From Bacteroidaceae bacterium (lineage in GTDB: Bacteria; Bacteroidota; Bacteroidia; Bacteroidales; Bacteroidaceae): a stretch of DNA of 64,000 nt. The stretch is from positions 37,002 through 101,001 of the forward strand of contig JAFXXQ010000006.1 in the NCBI GenBank assembly GCA_017542145.1, given 5' to 3'. The translations under genes and the position numbers were made by a program. Shown in pieces: positions 35,933-44,755 of the stretch (the first letter of the stretch is position 1; each line of letters starts with the position of its first letter). The notes under the pieces were generated by a model that worked only from the letters and a program-made list of their open reading frames with translations, did not search any database and had not been told where the DNA came from.

Positions 35933-37402
35933 TTAATCAGGCAATTTGAACTGCACGGGAAGGGTGAACTTTACGCGCACCTTCTCGCCCTTCTGTTCGC
36001 CGGGCGTCCATTTCGGCATGATCTTCACCACGCGCAGGGCTTCGGCATCCAGCTCAGGAGAGACGCTCTTGACAATCTTTGCATCGGTGATGCTGCCATC
36101 CTTGTCAACAACGAACTGCACGACGACACGTCCCTGTGTGCCGTTCTTCTTGGCCTCTTCAGGATACGTGATGTTTGCCTTGAGGAACTTCAACAGGTTC
36201 TGTACGCCGCCTTCGAATTCAGGCATCTTCTCCACAACGTTGAAAACCTCTAGCTCTGCATCCGCAGGTTCGTCCGCAGCTTTGGATGCAGCTTTCTTGG
36301 TGGTTGCCACGACGGCGCCGTTTTCACCTCGTGAGCCCCATTGGCTGGTGGCGGCTTCGCCTTTCAAAACCTCCATGCTTTCGATGTCGTCCGGGTTCAG
36401 ATTCTTGAACTCTTCGGCCGAAACGACGTTGCCGTCAACCACGTACAGCGGCACAGCTTCAGCCTTCACACTCATTACTTCGGACGTCTTCTGAGCGTCC
36501 GCTTCTTCCTTGGGATTGTCGCAGCTGGCAGCAAGGAGCACAAGCGCTGCAACAGGGAGCACATAGAGCACTTTGAGCCGTGCCCAGGGGCTGGTCTGTT
36601 TCTTCATCATCATAAGAATACGTTTTTTTGTGGAACAATGGGTGAAATTATTGGCTATCGAGTTGAACCGGGCGCCTAAGGCTGTCTCGATGAGCTTCAT
36701 CTGGTAATGACGGGCGTCCGTGCCGCTACGCAGCATGGCCTCGTCGGCTTCATATTCGTGTACGGCGCGCAGCTCGCGTCCCACGAGCCATGCGGCGGGG
36801 TTGAACCATTGGAAGGCTGTGCAGAGCTGGCAGAGGAGGATGTCCCACGAGTGTCCGAGGCGGATGTGCTCGCGCTCGTGGGCGAGGATCATGGAGGCGT
36901 TAGCGTCGTAGTCCCGGCGCGAGACGACGATGGTGTGCATCCAGCTGAAAGGGGCGTAACGTCCATCGTGGAGGACAAGGCGGAGGCCATCGTCGAGCCT
37001 CTCGGACCCGTGGCGGCTCAGACGGGCGTTGCGCACGACGCCCACGCCAAGGCGGACGAGGAAGAACAGCACGCCGGCGAGGTAGAGGGCGAGGAGGACG
37101 GTGGGAGCCTCCCCCTTCCCCTCCTGAAGGAGGGGCGACTTGACCGCCTGGGCCCCCTCCCCTTCAAAGGAGGGCTGGAGTGAGGCTTCACCTGGCGTGA
37201 CGACCAGCTCCTCGAGCATCTGGGCGAAGTCGGCAGCACGCGTGCCCAGGTCGAGATGGACGGCAGGCAACACGACGCTCAGCATCAGCACCACGAGCAG
37301 CACCACACGGTTGAAACGATGGAGCGTATCGCGGCTCAGCAACCATTTATAGAAAAGGTAGAAGAGCGCAAGGGCTATGGAGGAAAGGGCGAGGTAGAAC
37401 AC
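35933..37402 (-). CDS. M56/BlaR1-type sensor peptidase with TonB-like C-terminus
   Basis: Membrane protein of 489 residues. The N-terminal half has hydrophobic spans and a zinc-peptidase HEREH motif at 175-179 (ILAHEREHIRLGHSWD), as in BlaR1/MecR1, which cleave their partner repressor on sensing a signal. After a further span (about 280) comes a short plug-like stretch (DIESMEVLKGEAAT). A TonB C-terminal domain (YPEEAKKNGTQGRVVVQFVV) completes it, a fusion common in Bacteroidota. Residues about 71-100 are an in-frame repeat insertion between early spans. The BlaI-type gene lies 151 bp upstream. The signal sensed is unknown; no beta-lactamase is present. Confidence 0.88.
   Translation of the reverse strand: MFYLALSSIALALFYLFYKWLLSRDTLHRFNRVVLLVVLMLSVVLPAVHLDLGTRAADFAQMLEELVVTPGEASLQPSFEGEGAQAVKSPLLQEGKGEAPTVLLALYLAGVLFFLVRLGVGVVRNARLSRHGSERLDDGLRLVLHDGRYAPFSWMHTIVVSRRDYDANASMILAHEREHIRLGHSWDILLCQLCTAFQWFNPAAWLVGRELRAVHEYEADEAMLRSGTDARHYQMKLIETALGARFNSIANNFTHCSTKKRILMMMKKQTSPWARLKVLYVLPVAALVLLAASCDNPKEEADAQKTSEVMSVKAEAVPLYVVDGNVVSAEEFKNLNPDDIESMEVLKGEAATSQWGSRGENGAVVATTKKAASKAADEPADAELEVFNVVEKMPEFEGGVQNLLKFLKANITYPEEAKKNGTQGRVVVQFVVDKDGSITDAKIVKSVSPELDAEALRVVKIMPKWTPGEQKGEKVRVKFTLPVQFKLPD
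37103..37190 (-). repeat. Palindromic repeat inserted in frame (SPLLQEG element, copy B)
   Basis: GGAGCCTCCCCCTTCCCCTC then TGAAGGAGGGGCGACTT, and a second hairpin CCCTCCCCTTCAAAGGAGGG closed by GAGGCTTC. It codes for EASLQPSFEG...VKSPLLQEGKGEAP, matching copy A in strand, frame and both ends although the host proteins are unrelated. Confidence 0.82.
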
Positions 37403-37553
37403 GAGTAGAGAGATTTACGATTGGACTATTTACTATTTACTATTTTATTGACGATTGGAATACTTGATTATTTTGGGTACGAAGCTACGTGAGATTGTTA
37501 AATAGCTAAAATGAATAATAAAAGTAAACCGTCAAAAAATAAATAACTTAGGA

Positions 37554-37928
37554 TTAGGAATTGATTTTCTGGAGCATATCGATGAGCTCCTGGACTTCGC
37601 CGGCGGAGAGGTTCTCTTCTTCGGCAAAGAAGCTGATGAGCGACTTGGCCGAGCCGTCGAAGAGGCTGTCGCGCACCTCTTTCATATACATGCGCGTGTA
37701 CTCGCCTTTCTGCACGACGGGGTGATAGACGTAGAGGCGCGACTCCTTGCGATGGCCCACGAAGCCTTTCTCCTCGAGGATACGAAGGAAGGTCAGTACG
37801 GTGTTGTAGGCCGGGCGCGGCTCGGTGAAGGCCTCGACAGCCTCAGCAACCGTGGCGTGGCGCTTCTCCCACAGGATGTTCATCACCTGCAGCTCGCCCT
37901 TGGTCAGCGTCTTTGATTCTTCTTTCAT
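37554..37928 (-). CDS. BlaI/MecI/CopY-family transcriptional repressor
   Basis: DNA-binding repressor of 124 residues. It has a winged-helix domain (LTKGELQVMNILWEKRHATVAEAVEAF, PAYNTVLTFLRILEEKGFVGHRKESRLYVYHP), a C-terminal dimerisation segment, and acidic residues near the end (FAEEENLSAGEVQELIDML). Family members are inactivated by cleavage by the partner M56 sensor, encoded just downstream. It probably controls its own operon; possible sites are in the 304-bp gap upstream. Confidence 0.92.
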   Translation of the reverse strand: MKEESKTLTKGELQVMNILWEKRHATVAEAVEAFTEPRPAYNTVLTFLRILEEKGFVGHRKESRLYVYHPVVQKGEYTRMYMKEVRDSLFDGSAKSLISFFAEEENLSAGEVQELIDMLQKINS

Positions 37929-37982
37929 TGTCTGTTTACGTTTTTTATCTTCGCTGCAAAGGAAGCGGAAGATTTCGGTCCG

Positions 37983-38064
37983 TGCAACTAAAACTTTAAG
38001 AAATTCGATGAAAATGGCGTTTTTTAAACTATTTTATTAGTTGCAAGAGATTTTTTATTAGTTG
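37983..38064. promoter_or_regulatory. TTAGTTG-type sites upstream of blaI
   Basis: TGCAACTAA (37983-37991) is the exact inverse of TTAGTTGCA (38037-38045), and another TTAGTTG follows at 38058-38064. The position, 55-135 bases before the repressor start, suits autoregulation, but BlaI sites in this phylum are poorly known to me. Confidence 0.35.
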
Positions 38065-38192
38065 ATAGCACCAAGCGCCTGCGTGCAAGTAGAAATCAGG
38101 AATTAGGGCACAGCTAATTATGAATTATGAATTGCGGATAATAAATTGCAAACTTTTTTTGCTATGAGTTGCAGAAATAGAAAAAAAAATTC

Positions 38193-38200
38193 TATTTTTG
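38193..38200 (+). promoter_or_regulatory. -7 box of the second GH3 gene
   Basis: TATTTTTG, 33 bases before ATG 38233, with TTG at 38169-38171 about 21 bases upstream. The rest of the 37929-38232 gap holds AATTATGAATTATGAATT-type repeats. Confidence 0.6.
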
Positions 38201-38232
38201 TCGCGAAAAAGTTACATAACCATAAACACATC

Positions 38233-40599
38233 ATGAAAAAACAGGTATTATTCGCTTTGGCAATAGCCGTCATAATGGCTGGCTGCACATCTGCCGACAA
38301 GGCAGCAACAAACACCATCAACAAGAAAAAGGTGATGAGTAAGATGACCCTCGAGGACAAGGCGCACTTCGTCATCGGGACGGGCATGGCGGGCTTCTCG
38401 GGCAACGATGCCGTTGTCGGTGCCACACGCAGCCTGGTGCCGGGTGCCGCGGGCACGACCTACCCTATGGACACGCTGGGCGTGCCGGCCGTCGTGCTGG
38501 CCGACGGCCCTGCCGGACTGCGCATCGACGCCAGGCGCAAGGACGACCCCGAGACCTACTTCTGCACCCACTTCCCCATCGGCACCCTGCTGGCCTCGAC
38601 GTGGAACACGGCCCTCATCGACCAGGTGGGACAGGCCATCGGCGAGGAGGTGAAGGAGTATGGCGCCGACGTGCTGCTGGCGCCGGCGCTCAACATCATG
38701 CGCCATCCGCTCTGCGGACGTAACTTCGAATACTACTCCGAGGACCCCGTCGTGGCCGGCAAGACCGCCGCAGCCTACATCACGGGCGTACAGAAGAACG
38801 GCGTGGGCACCAGCATCAAGCACTTCGCCGCCAACAACCAGGAGACCAACCGCATGAGCAACGACGCGCGCATTTCGCAACGCGCCCTGCGCGAGATCTA
38901 CCTGAAGGGCTTCGAGATTGCCATCAAGGAGAGCAAGCCCTGGACCGTGATGACCTCGTATAACTACATCAACGGCGTCTATACCTCCGAGAGCAAGGAT
39001 CTCGTCACCACCATCCTGCGCGACGAGTGGGGCTACGAGGGGACGGTGATGACCGACTGGTTCGGCGGCAAGGACGGCGCCAAGCAGATGTGGGCGGGCA
39101 ACGACATGCTGCAGCCGGGCAAACAGGAGCAGTTCGATGCCATCGTGGCCGGCGTCAAGAACGGCACACTTGCCCAGGCCGACCTCGACCGTAGCGTACA
39201 GCGCACCCTGGCGCTGGTCGAGAAGTGCCCCCGCTATCAAGGATATGCCTACTCGAACAAGCCCGACCTGCAGGCCCACGCCGCCGTGACACGCCAGTCG
39301 GCGGCCGAGGGCATGGTGCTCATGAAGAACAACCAGGTGCTGCCTTTCGACAAGAGCATCAAGAACGTGGCGCTCTACGGCAACACGTCGTACGACTTCA
39401 TCGCCGGAGGCACGGGGTCGGGCAACGTGAACCACGCCTACGTCGTCTCCCTGCTCGAAGGCATGAAGAACGGCGGCTATGCCGTCTCGGACGACATCAA
39501 GGCGGCCTACGACAAGTATGCCGACGACATCAAGAAGGCCATCGAGGCCGAGATTGAGGCCGCAGCAAAGAAAGACCGCCGGAGCGCCATGATGATGCGC
39601 TTCATGCCTCGTCCGCGCCCCGACGAGAAGCTCTTCACGGCCAAGGAGCTGACGGCACAGGCCAAGGCGGCCGACATAGCCGTTATCACCCTGGGACGCA
39701 TCTCGGGCGAGTTCCAGGATCGCAAGGCGGCCGACTTCAACCTGAGCGACGCCGAGCGCAAGCTCATCGAGCAGGTGTGCGACGCCTATCACAAGGCCGG
39801 CAAGAAGGTGGTGGTGCTACTGAACGTCGGCGGCGTCATCGAAACGGCTTCGTGGAAGGACCTGCCCGACGGCATCCTCTGCGCCTGGCAAGCTGGACAG
39901 GAGGGCGGCAACAGCGTGGTGGACGTGCTGAGCGGCAAGCAGTCGCCCTCGGGCAAGTTCACCATGACGTGGCCCGTCAACTTCACCGACGCCTACGCGT
40001 CGAAGAACTTCCCCGTCGACCAGGAAGCGAAAATCGACCTGATGAACCAGAACCAGGGGGAGAACGGCAACGTGAGAAACGTGGACTACACGGAGTATGA
40101 GGAGGACATCTACGTGGGCTACCGCTACTTCGACTCGTTCGGCGTGCCCGTCAGCTATCCCTTCGGCTACGGCCTGAGCTACACCACGTTCGACTATAGC
40201 GACGCGCGGATTACGGACAAGGGTGACGCCTACGAGGTTAGCGTAACTGTCCGCAACAGCGGCGCGCAGAAGGGCAAGGAGGTTGTCGAGCTCTACATCT
40301 CGGCTCCGAACAACAAGGCTGCCAACAAGCCCGTCAAGGAACTGAAGGCGTTCGCCAAGACCAAGCTGCTGGCTCCTGGCGAGAGTGAAACGCTGACCAT
40401 GACCGTCAAAGCCGCGGACCTGGCGTCGTTCGACGAAAAGGCTTCGGCCTGGGTCGTAGCCGAGGGCGAATACCAGTTCCTGATCGGCGCCTCATCTCAG
40501 GACATCAAAGCCGTCGTCAAGGCCCAGGCAAAGGCCCAGCAGACGAAGGTGAACGACGTCATGAAGCCCCAAGGACAACTGACTCTTCTGACGAGATAA
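38233..40599 (+). CDS. Glycoside hydrolase family 3 lipoprotein
   Basis: Exported lipoprotein of 788 residues; the ATG 38233 start gives a clean signal (MKKQVLFALAIAVIMAGC). GH3 signatures: KHFAANNQETNR, VMTSYNYINGVYTSE, and GTVMTDWFGG with the nucleophile aspartate. In the C-terminal domain GRISGEFQDRKAADFNL fits the acid/base region of GH3. [16 protein letters not shown] opens a fibronectin-III-like domain. Closest in layout to beta-glucosidases; substrate not determined. It ends 10 bases from a convergent gene with no clear terminator. Confidence 0.92.
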   Translation: MKKQVLFALAIAVIMAGCTSADKAATNTINKKKVMSKMTLEDKAHFVIGTGMAGFSGNDAVVGATRSLVPGAAGTTYPMDTLGVPAVVLADGPAGLRIDARRKDDPETYFCTHFPIGTLLASTWNTALIDQVGQAIGEEVKEYGADVLLAPALNIMRHPLCGRNFEYYSEDPVVAGKTAAAYITGVQKNGVGTSIKHFAANNQETNRMSNDARISQRALREIYLKGFEIAIKESKPWTVMTSYNYINGVYTSESKDLVTTILRDEWGYEGTVMTDWFGGKDGAKQMWAGNDMLQPGKQEQFDAIVAGVKNGTLAQADLDRSVQRTLALVEKCPRYQGYAYSNKPDLQAHAAVTRQSAAEGMVLMKNNQVLPFDKSIKNVALYGNTSYDFIAGGTGSGNVNHAYVVSLLEGMKNGGYAVSDDIKAAYDKYADDIKKAIEAEIEAAAKKDRRSAMMMRFMPRPRPDEKLFTAKELTAQAKAADIAVITLGRISGEFQDRKAADFNLSDAERKLIEQVCDAYHKAGKKVVVLLNVGGVIETASWKDLPDGILCAWQAGQEGGNSVVDVLSGKQSPSGKFTMTWPVNFTDAYASKNFPVDQEAKIDLMNQNQGENGNVRNVDYTEYEEDIYVGYRYFDSFGVPVSYPFGYGLSYTTFDYSDARITDKGDAYEVSVTVRNSGAQKGKEVVELYISAPNNKAANKPVKELKAFAKTKLLAPGESETLTMTVKAADLASFDEKASAWVVAEGEYQFLIGASSQDIKAVVKAQAKAQQTKVNDVMKPQGQLTLLTR

Positions 40600-40609
40600 A
40601 AGAGAAGTG

Positions 40610-41416
40610 TCAGTCCCCTTCCCCTGCGACCTCGTTTAATGGGCGGACGGGGAAGGTGAAGTAGGTGTCGGCAAAAGGCTCGTTGCGGAGGGTGAAGTGC
40701 CACCACTCGCTATCGAGCGGCTTGAAGCCGTGGCGCAGCATGGCTGTGCGCAGAATCATGCGATTGGCAAACTGTTCGGGGGTGATGGAGCGCCCCACGG
40801 GGCTTTTATGGTTATCGCCCGTGTACTCGCCCGTCTGGGGATTGCCGCAGAAGTCGGGGTGGCTCTCGGGGCCGAACCAGTCGAAGGTGCCGCCCATATC
40901 GACTTCCTTCTCCGCCTGCATATCAAAGAGCGTCAAGTCCACGGTGCTGCCGCGCGTATGCCCGCTCTTTGCCATGATGTACTCCTGTTCGAAAAGCACG
41001 CTCTTGTCGAGGTCGGGGTAGAAATAGCGCTTCATCAGCGTATCGGGCACATCGGCAGCCCAGCGCACGAAATGGTCGACAGCCTTCTGCGGACGGTAGG
41101 CATCGTAAATCTTCAGCCGAAAGCCTAGTTTGATGACATCGTCGCTCACGGCACGGAGGCTGTCGGCAGCACGACGCGTCAGAAGTGCCGTCGGTTCCAA
41201 GTAGCCGTCGATGCGAGTACCCACAAAATTATAGGTACCGAAATAGCGAATCTCCAGAATGGCATCGGGAACGGCATCCGTCAATGTCACAAACTGGCTG
41301 ACGTCCTCCGTAGGAATGCAAACGGGGGCTTTGCGGCTTGTGAAATGCTTCGTGATAACGTAAGCGCCGCTTAGAATCAGGGCGGCAATGAGCAGCCATA
41401 AATAACGCTTTTTCAT
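40610..41416 (-). CDS. D-alanyl-D-alanine dipeptidase, VanX/DdpX type
   Basis: Peptidase family M15D member of 268 residues with an N-terminal signal/anchor segment (YLWLLIAALILSGAYVI). Zinc and catalytic residues are recognisable in SGHTRGSTVDLTL (SxHxxGxxxD) and EWWHFTL (ExxH). RIYDAYRP-like sequence appears as LKIYDAYRPQKAVDHFV. The enzyme would cleave D-Ala-D-Ala, here in the periplasm; with no VanA/VanH genes nearby, wall recycling is more likely than vancomycin resistance. It follows an unknown lipoprotein gene by 21 bp. Confidence 0.88.
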   Translation of the reverse strand: MKKRYLWLLIAALILSGAYVITKHFTSRKAPVCIPTEDVSQFVTLTDAVPDAILEIRYFGTYNFVGTRIDGYLEPTALLTRRAADSLRAVSDDVIKLGFRLKIYDAYRPQKAVDHFVRWAADVPDTLMKRYFYPDLDKSVLFEQEYIMAKSGHTRGSTVDLTLFDMQAEKEVDMGGTFDWFGPESHPDFCGNPQTGEYTGDNHKSPVGRSITPEQFANRMILRTAMLRHGFKPLDSEWWHFTLRNEPFADTYFTFPVRPLNEVAGEGD

Positions 41417-41437
41417 AGGGTTGAAGGAGTAAAGGGT

Positions 41438-42139
41438 TTACCTGCCTGGGAACTTCTTGAAGAGGCGGTGAAGGAGCTTATATACGTGGGCGCGATTGAG
41501 AGGATCCGATTCCCCATCGACGGAATTGTAGTAGGCCACGGTGTTCCTGTCCCTGTCGGCAACCAGAAGGGTAAAGGCTGCCGAGTAGGGAGAGCTGGGG
41601 TTGAAGTAGGCCGTAAACATGCCTCCCGTAAGAACCGTCGTCAGCACAGCCATGCCCGCAGACAGCGCTATCTCGCCTGCCACGTTGTAGTTGAGCCGCT
41701 TGAATCCGCTTTCGTAGAGCAGCATCAGATAGGGGAAGTCGTTGTCCTCCATCAACTTCCGGAGGGATTCAGGAAGAGTGGTTTCAGCAATATCGTAGTT
41801 TCTATAACTATATTCACGCGCCAGTGAGGCCAACTCTGCCCCCTCACGGCCTATAAGACGGTCGAACTCGTCATCGTCAATCTGAATGAATTCGCTGATG
41901 GGGAACTGGGCCATGTTTTCCTCGAGGACCGTGCCCAGCAACTCCGATGCCAGCAGAGAGAGGGAATCGCTATAAGCCGTCTCCCTCCTGGAGGCTTCGT
42001 AGATATCCACATAGGGCTGCACGATGGGGATGGTCTGGGGAGCGTTCTTCTTGAAGTAGGCTGAACAAGTGCGATGGCTGACACACGAGTTGAGCAGCAA
42101 CGCCGACAGGAGAAAAAGGAGTATCGGATAACGTTTCAT
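41438..42139 (-). CDS. Lipoprotein of unknown function
   Basis: A 233-residue protein with a lipoprotein signal (LSALLLNSCVS, Cys at about 19). I do not recognise a family. The middle is rich in acidic residues (IQIDDDEFDRLIGREGAE). A hydrophobic segment near 155-175 (ALSAGMAVLTTVLTGGMF) precedes a strand-rich C-terminus (AAFTLLVADRDRNTVAYYNSV). It sits 40 bp after ricT and 21 bp before the dipeptidase gene, so it is probably part of the same transcript and perhaps linked to the cell envelope. Confidence 0.65.
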   Translation of the reverse strand: MKRYPILLFLLSALLLNSCVSHRTCSAYFKKNAPQTIPIVQPYVDIYEASRRETAYSDSLSLLASELLGTVLEENMAQFPISEFIQIDDDEFDRLIGREGAELASLAREYSYRNYDIAETTLPESLRKLMEDNDFPYLMLLYESGFKRLNYNVAGEIALSAGMAVLTTVLTGGMFTAYFNPSSPYSAAFTLLVADRDRNTVAYYNSVDGESDPLNRAHVYKLLHRLFKKFPGR

Positions 42140-42179
42140 TCTCGGAAAGAATTAAGAGTTAAGCATTAAAAATTAAAAA

Positions 42180-43403
42180 TTAAGCGTTAGCGTTGGAGTC
42201 GGCCTTGTCCGTTTCCCCACGCTGGGGAGCCTCTCCCCTATCTTCTTGAGAGGTGGGCGACTTAACGTCCTTCCCTTCCGAGGAACTCTTCCCTTCCGAG
42301 CGGGCTTGACGCCCCTCGCTGCTGCGACGGTTTTTTTTCTTCTTCTTACGGTCGAAGCGGGTGAGGCTATCCTGCTCCAGCAAGTCGCCAGAGCCCACGG
42401 AGGTGATGGCGCCGTCCTCGGAAAGGGATTCGGGCTTCTTCCCCTCGCGGTTGAGGGCCATGATGTCGAAGGCACGGCGTGCGGAGATGGTGACAAGGTT
42501 GTCGGCTGAGTTGCGCTCGGTGCTGTAGGTAATGAGCCGGCGCAGGATGTCGGCCTTGAAGAAGTACCATGTGCCCTCAGCTGTCTCCAGCGTGACGTCG
42601 CGGGCGGGGAAGCGGCGCATGGCCTCGGCATAGGCATCAACCTCGAAGTTCATGCAGCACTTCAGCTTGGCGCATTGCCCTGCCAGTTTCTGCGGGTTAA
42701 GGGTGAGGTCCTGAATGCGGGCGGCACCGGTAGAGACGCTGACGAACGACGTCATCCACGTGGCGCAGCACAACTCACGTCCACATGGACCGAAGCCGCC
42801 TATGCGCCCGGCCTCCTGACGAGCGCCGATCTGCTTCATCTCGATGCGGACATGGAAGGCCTCAGCAAGAACCTTGATGAGCTGGCGGAAATCGACACGT
42901 CCGTCAGCAATGTAATAGAAGATGGCCTTGCCGCCATCGCCCTGATACTCCACGTCGCCAATCTTCATCTGGAGGCCGAGGTCGAGGGCAATCTGACGCG
43001 ACTCAATCATTGTCTTATGCTCGCGGCGCTTGGCCTCGGCGTACTTCTCCATATCCACAGGGCGTGCCTTGCGGTAGATGCGGCGCACGGGGGCATCGTC
43101 CTTCACGCCAGCCTTCTTCATCTGCAGTAGCACAAGGCTGCCGGTGAGGGTGACGGTGCCGATGTCGTGCCCGGGGCTAGCCTCGACAGCCACTATGTCG
43201 CCCTTGTTGAGGTCGAGGTGGTTGCTGTTGAGGTAGTAGCCCTTGCGGGTGTTCTTGAACTGGACTTCGACGTAGTCTGTCTCCTTAAGGTTGCCGGGGG
43301 TGTCGGCAAGGTAGTCATAGACGTGAAGGGGGCAGTCCTGACGGCTGTAACCGCGACAGCAGATGCCGTCGTTAGGGATATATGAGAGTTTTTCGGGATC
43401 CAT
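42180..43403 (-). CDS. ricT: PSP1/RicT (YaaT)-like protein
   Basis: Cytoplasmic protein of 407 residues with a PSP1 domain. The signature includes GGFGPCGRELCCATWM and the cysteines of KLAGQCAKLKCCMNFE, which in the Bacillus Ric complex help bind iron-sulfur clusters and act on RNA processing. Whether it does the same here is unproven. It follows holB, as is usual in Bacteroidota. The C-terminal tail (about 350-407) is low-complexity and charged, and residues 371-393 (KSPTSQEDRGEAP) match the in-frame SPLLQEG element. Confidence 0.88.
   Translation of the reverse strand: MDPEKLSYIPNDGICCRGYSRQDCPLHVYDYLADTPGNLKETDYVEVQFKNTRKGYYLNSNHLDLNKGDIVAVEASPGHDIGTVTLTGSLVLLQMKKAGVKDDAPVRRIYRKARPVDMEKYAEAKRREHKTMIESRQIALDLGLQMKIGDVEYQGDGGKAIFYYIADGRVDFRQLIKVLAEAFHVRIEMKQIGARQEAGRIGGFGPCGRELCCATWMTSFVSVSTGAARIQDLTLNPQKLAGQCAKLKCCMNFEVDAYAEAMRRFPARDVTLETAEGTWYFFKADILRRLITYSTERNSADNLVTISARRAFDIMALNREGKKPESLSEDGAITSVGSGDLLEQDSLTRFDRKKKKKNRRSSEGRQARSEGKSSSEGKDVKSPTSQEDRGEAPQRGETDKADSNANA
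42224..42290 (-). repeat. SPLLQEG-type element, partial copy C
   Basis: GGAGCCTCTCCCCTATCTTC followed by TTGAGAGGTGGGCGACTTAACG aligns with the left half of copy B (same start, same GGGCGACTT end). It gives VKSPTSQEDRGEAP in the ricT tail, in the same frame as copies A and B. The second hairpin is not preserved. Confidence 0.6.
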
Positions 43404-43454
43404 TCTTTTCAGTTAAGTGTTATATATTGAAATTATCTTGTTGACTCGTTGACC

Positions 43455-44744
43455 TTAATTTCTTGCGGCAGCAGACTGGCGGAGAAGGATAATCATGCGG
43501 AGGCTGAGGTCGAAGAAGACCATCTTGGCATTGACGTTTCCCTCTACATCGCGCTGGGCGTCAGCAAGGAGTTCAGTGATGCCCATGACGTTACATTCGT
43601 CCACGAAGGGGGCGAAACGGGCAGCGAAGGCAGCCTCGTCGCGGTTCATGTAATTCAGCGCAGGGGTGTGGAAATTGGCGACAAAGCTCTCGCGCGTCAT
43701 CCGTTGGGCATAGGCCAGAAACTCGCGCTGCGAGGCACGCCCTATCTTGGCTACCTCCTCGCTCCACTCCTTCAGCTCTTTCAGTTTACGTCCGTAGGCC
43801 AGACGCATGAGGCGGATGAAGAGGTCGGTATATTCCTTCGTGGCATCCTCGGCATCCATCAGCTGCATGGCGCGTGCCCAACTGCCACAAGCGGAATGGG
43901 CAAGGTCGGCAGCCATATCGGCAGCGAGGCCGTGGCGCTCCGTCAGCGCAGCAGCAATCTCCGTCTCGGACAGGGGGCGGAAGTTGATGCGCAGGGTGCG
44001 GCTCTGGATGGTGGGGAGCACACGCTCGGCATCGTCGCTCACCATCAGGATGACGGTTTCCGAAGGAGGTTCCTCAATAAGCTTCAGCAGTTTGTTGGCG
44101 CACGACTCGTTCATCCGCTCGGGCAGCCAGAGGATGACGACACGACGTCCACCCTCGCTGGAGCGGAAACTGAGCTTGCGGATGAGCTCGTTAGCCTGGG
44201 CGGCATAGAGCTCACCCTGCTGATTCTCGGCACCCGCAGCGTGCATCCATTCACCCAGTTCAAGGTAGGGGTTGGCAAGCAGAGCCTCGCGCCAGTCGAA
44301 GATGAAGTCATCGCTCTGCGGATAGGTGTCGGCATTGCGCCCGCTCTCCCGCTTGAATACGGGCATCATGAAGTGCACGTCGGGATGTACCAGCTTGTTC
44401 ATCTTCACGCAGGCTGGGCAATGCCCGCAAGAATCGGCTGGAATTTCCGGATTGTCTGTTTTTTCCGTTTTCTCCTGATTATCCGGAGCCTCCGGGAAAT
44501 CAAAGAACCCACCACCGAACATGTCTCCCCCCAGCCCTACGTCTTGGGATATGCCAGCTTGTGGACTCGTGGACTTATTGACCTCGTTGCACACCAGATA
44601 GCGAGCAAAGGCAACGGCCATAGGCAGCTTGCCCGTACCCGCAGGTCCGGCAAACAACTGTGCATGAGGGATACGCCCGCTCTCCAGCTGATGCCGCAGC
44701 TGCGCCTTCACCTCTTCCTGCCCGACGATATCCTTGAAAAACAT
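43455..44744 (-). CDS. holB: DNA polymerase III subunit delta'
   Basis: Clamp-loader subunit of 429 residues. Start ATG 44744 (MFFKDIVGQEEVKAQLRHQ), since the longer frame would overlap metF. AGPAGTGKLPMAVAFARYLV is the degenerate P-loop, SCGHCPACVKM the cysteine cluster, and VVILWLPERMNESCANKLLKLIEEPP the AAA+ core. An insertion at about 50-95 contains NEVNKSTSPQAG, part of the GTTGAC repeat family, and a Glu/Lys/Thr-rich run. It lies 11 bp after metF and 51 bp before ricT; that gap carries GTTGAC repeats at 43436-43455. Confidence 0.92.
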   Translation of the reverse strand: MFFKDIVGQEEVKAQLRHQLESGRIPHAQLFAGPAGTGKLPMAVAFARYLVCNEVNKSTSPQAGISQDVGLGGDMFGGGFFDFPEAPDNQEKTEKTDNPEIPADSCGHCPACVKMNKLVHPDVHFMMPVFKRESGRNADTYPQSDDFIFDWREALLANPYLELGEWMHAAGAENQQGELYAAQANELIRKLSFRSSEGGRRVVILWLPERMNESCANKLLKLIEEPPSETVILMVSDDAERVLPTIQSRTLRINFRPLSETEIAAALTERHGLAADMAADLAHSACGSWARAMQLMDAEDATKEYTDLFIRLMRLAYGRKLKELKEWSEEVAKIGRASQREFLAYAQRMTRESFVANFHTPALNYMNRDEAAFAARFAPFVDECNVMGITELLADAQRDVEGNVNAKMVFFDLSLRMIILLRQSAAARN

Positions 44745-44755
44745 AACACTCAATC

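Noticed and set aside
35933..37928. Beta-lactam resistance operon
   Set aside because: M56/BlaI pairs control many functions in Bacteroidota; no beta-lactamase or altered penicillin-binding protein is present.
40610..41416. Vancomycin resistance gene
   Set aside because: VanX-like dipeptidases also serve in wall recycling, and no VanA ligase, VanH or VanRS genes are nearby.
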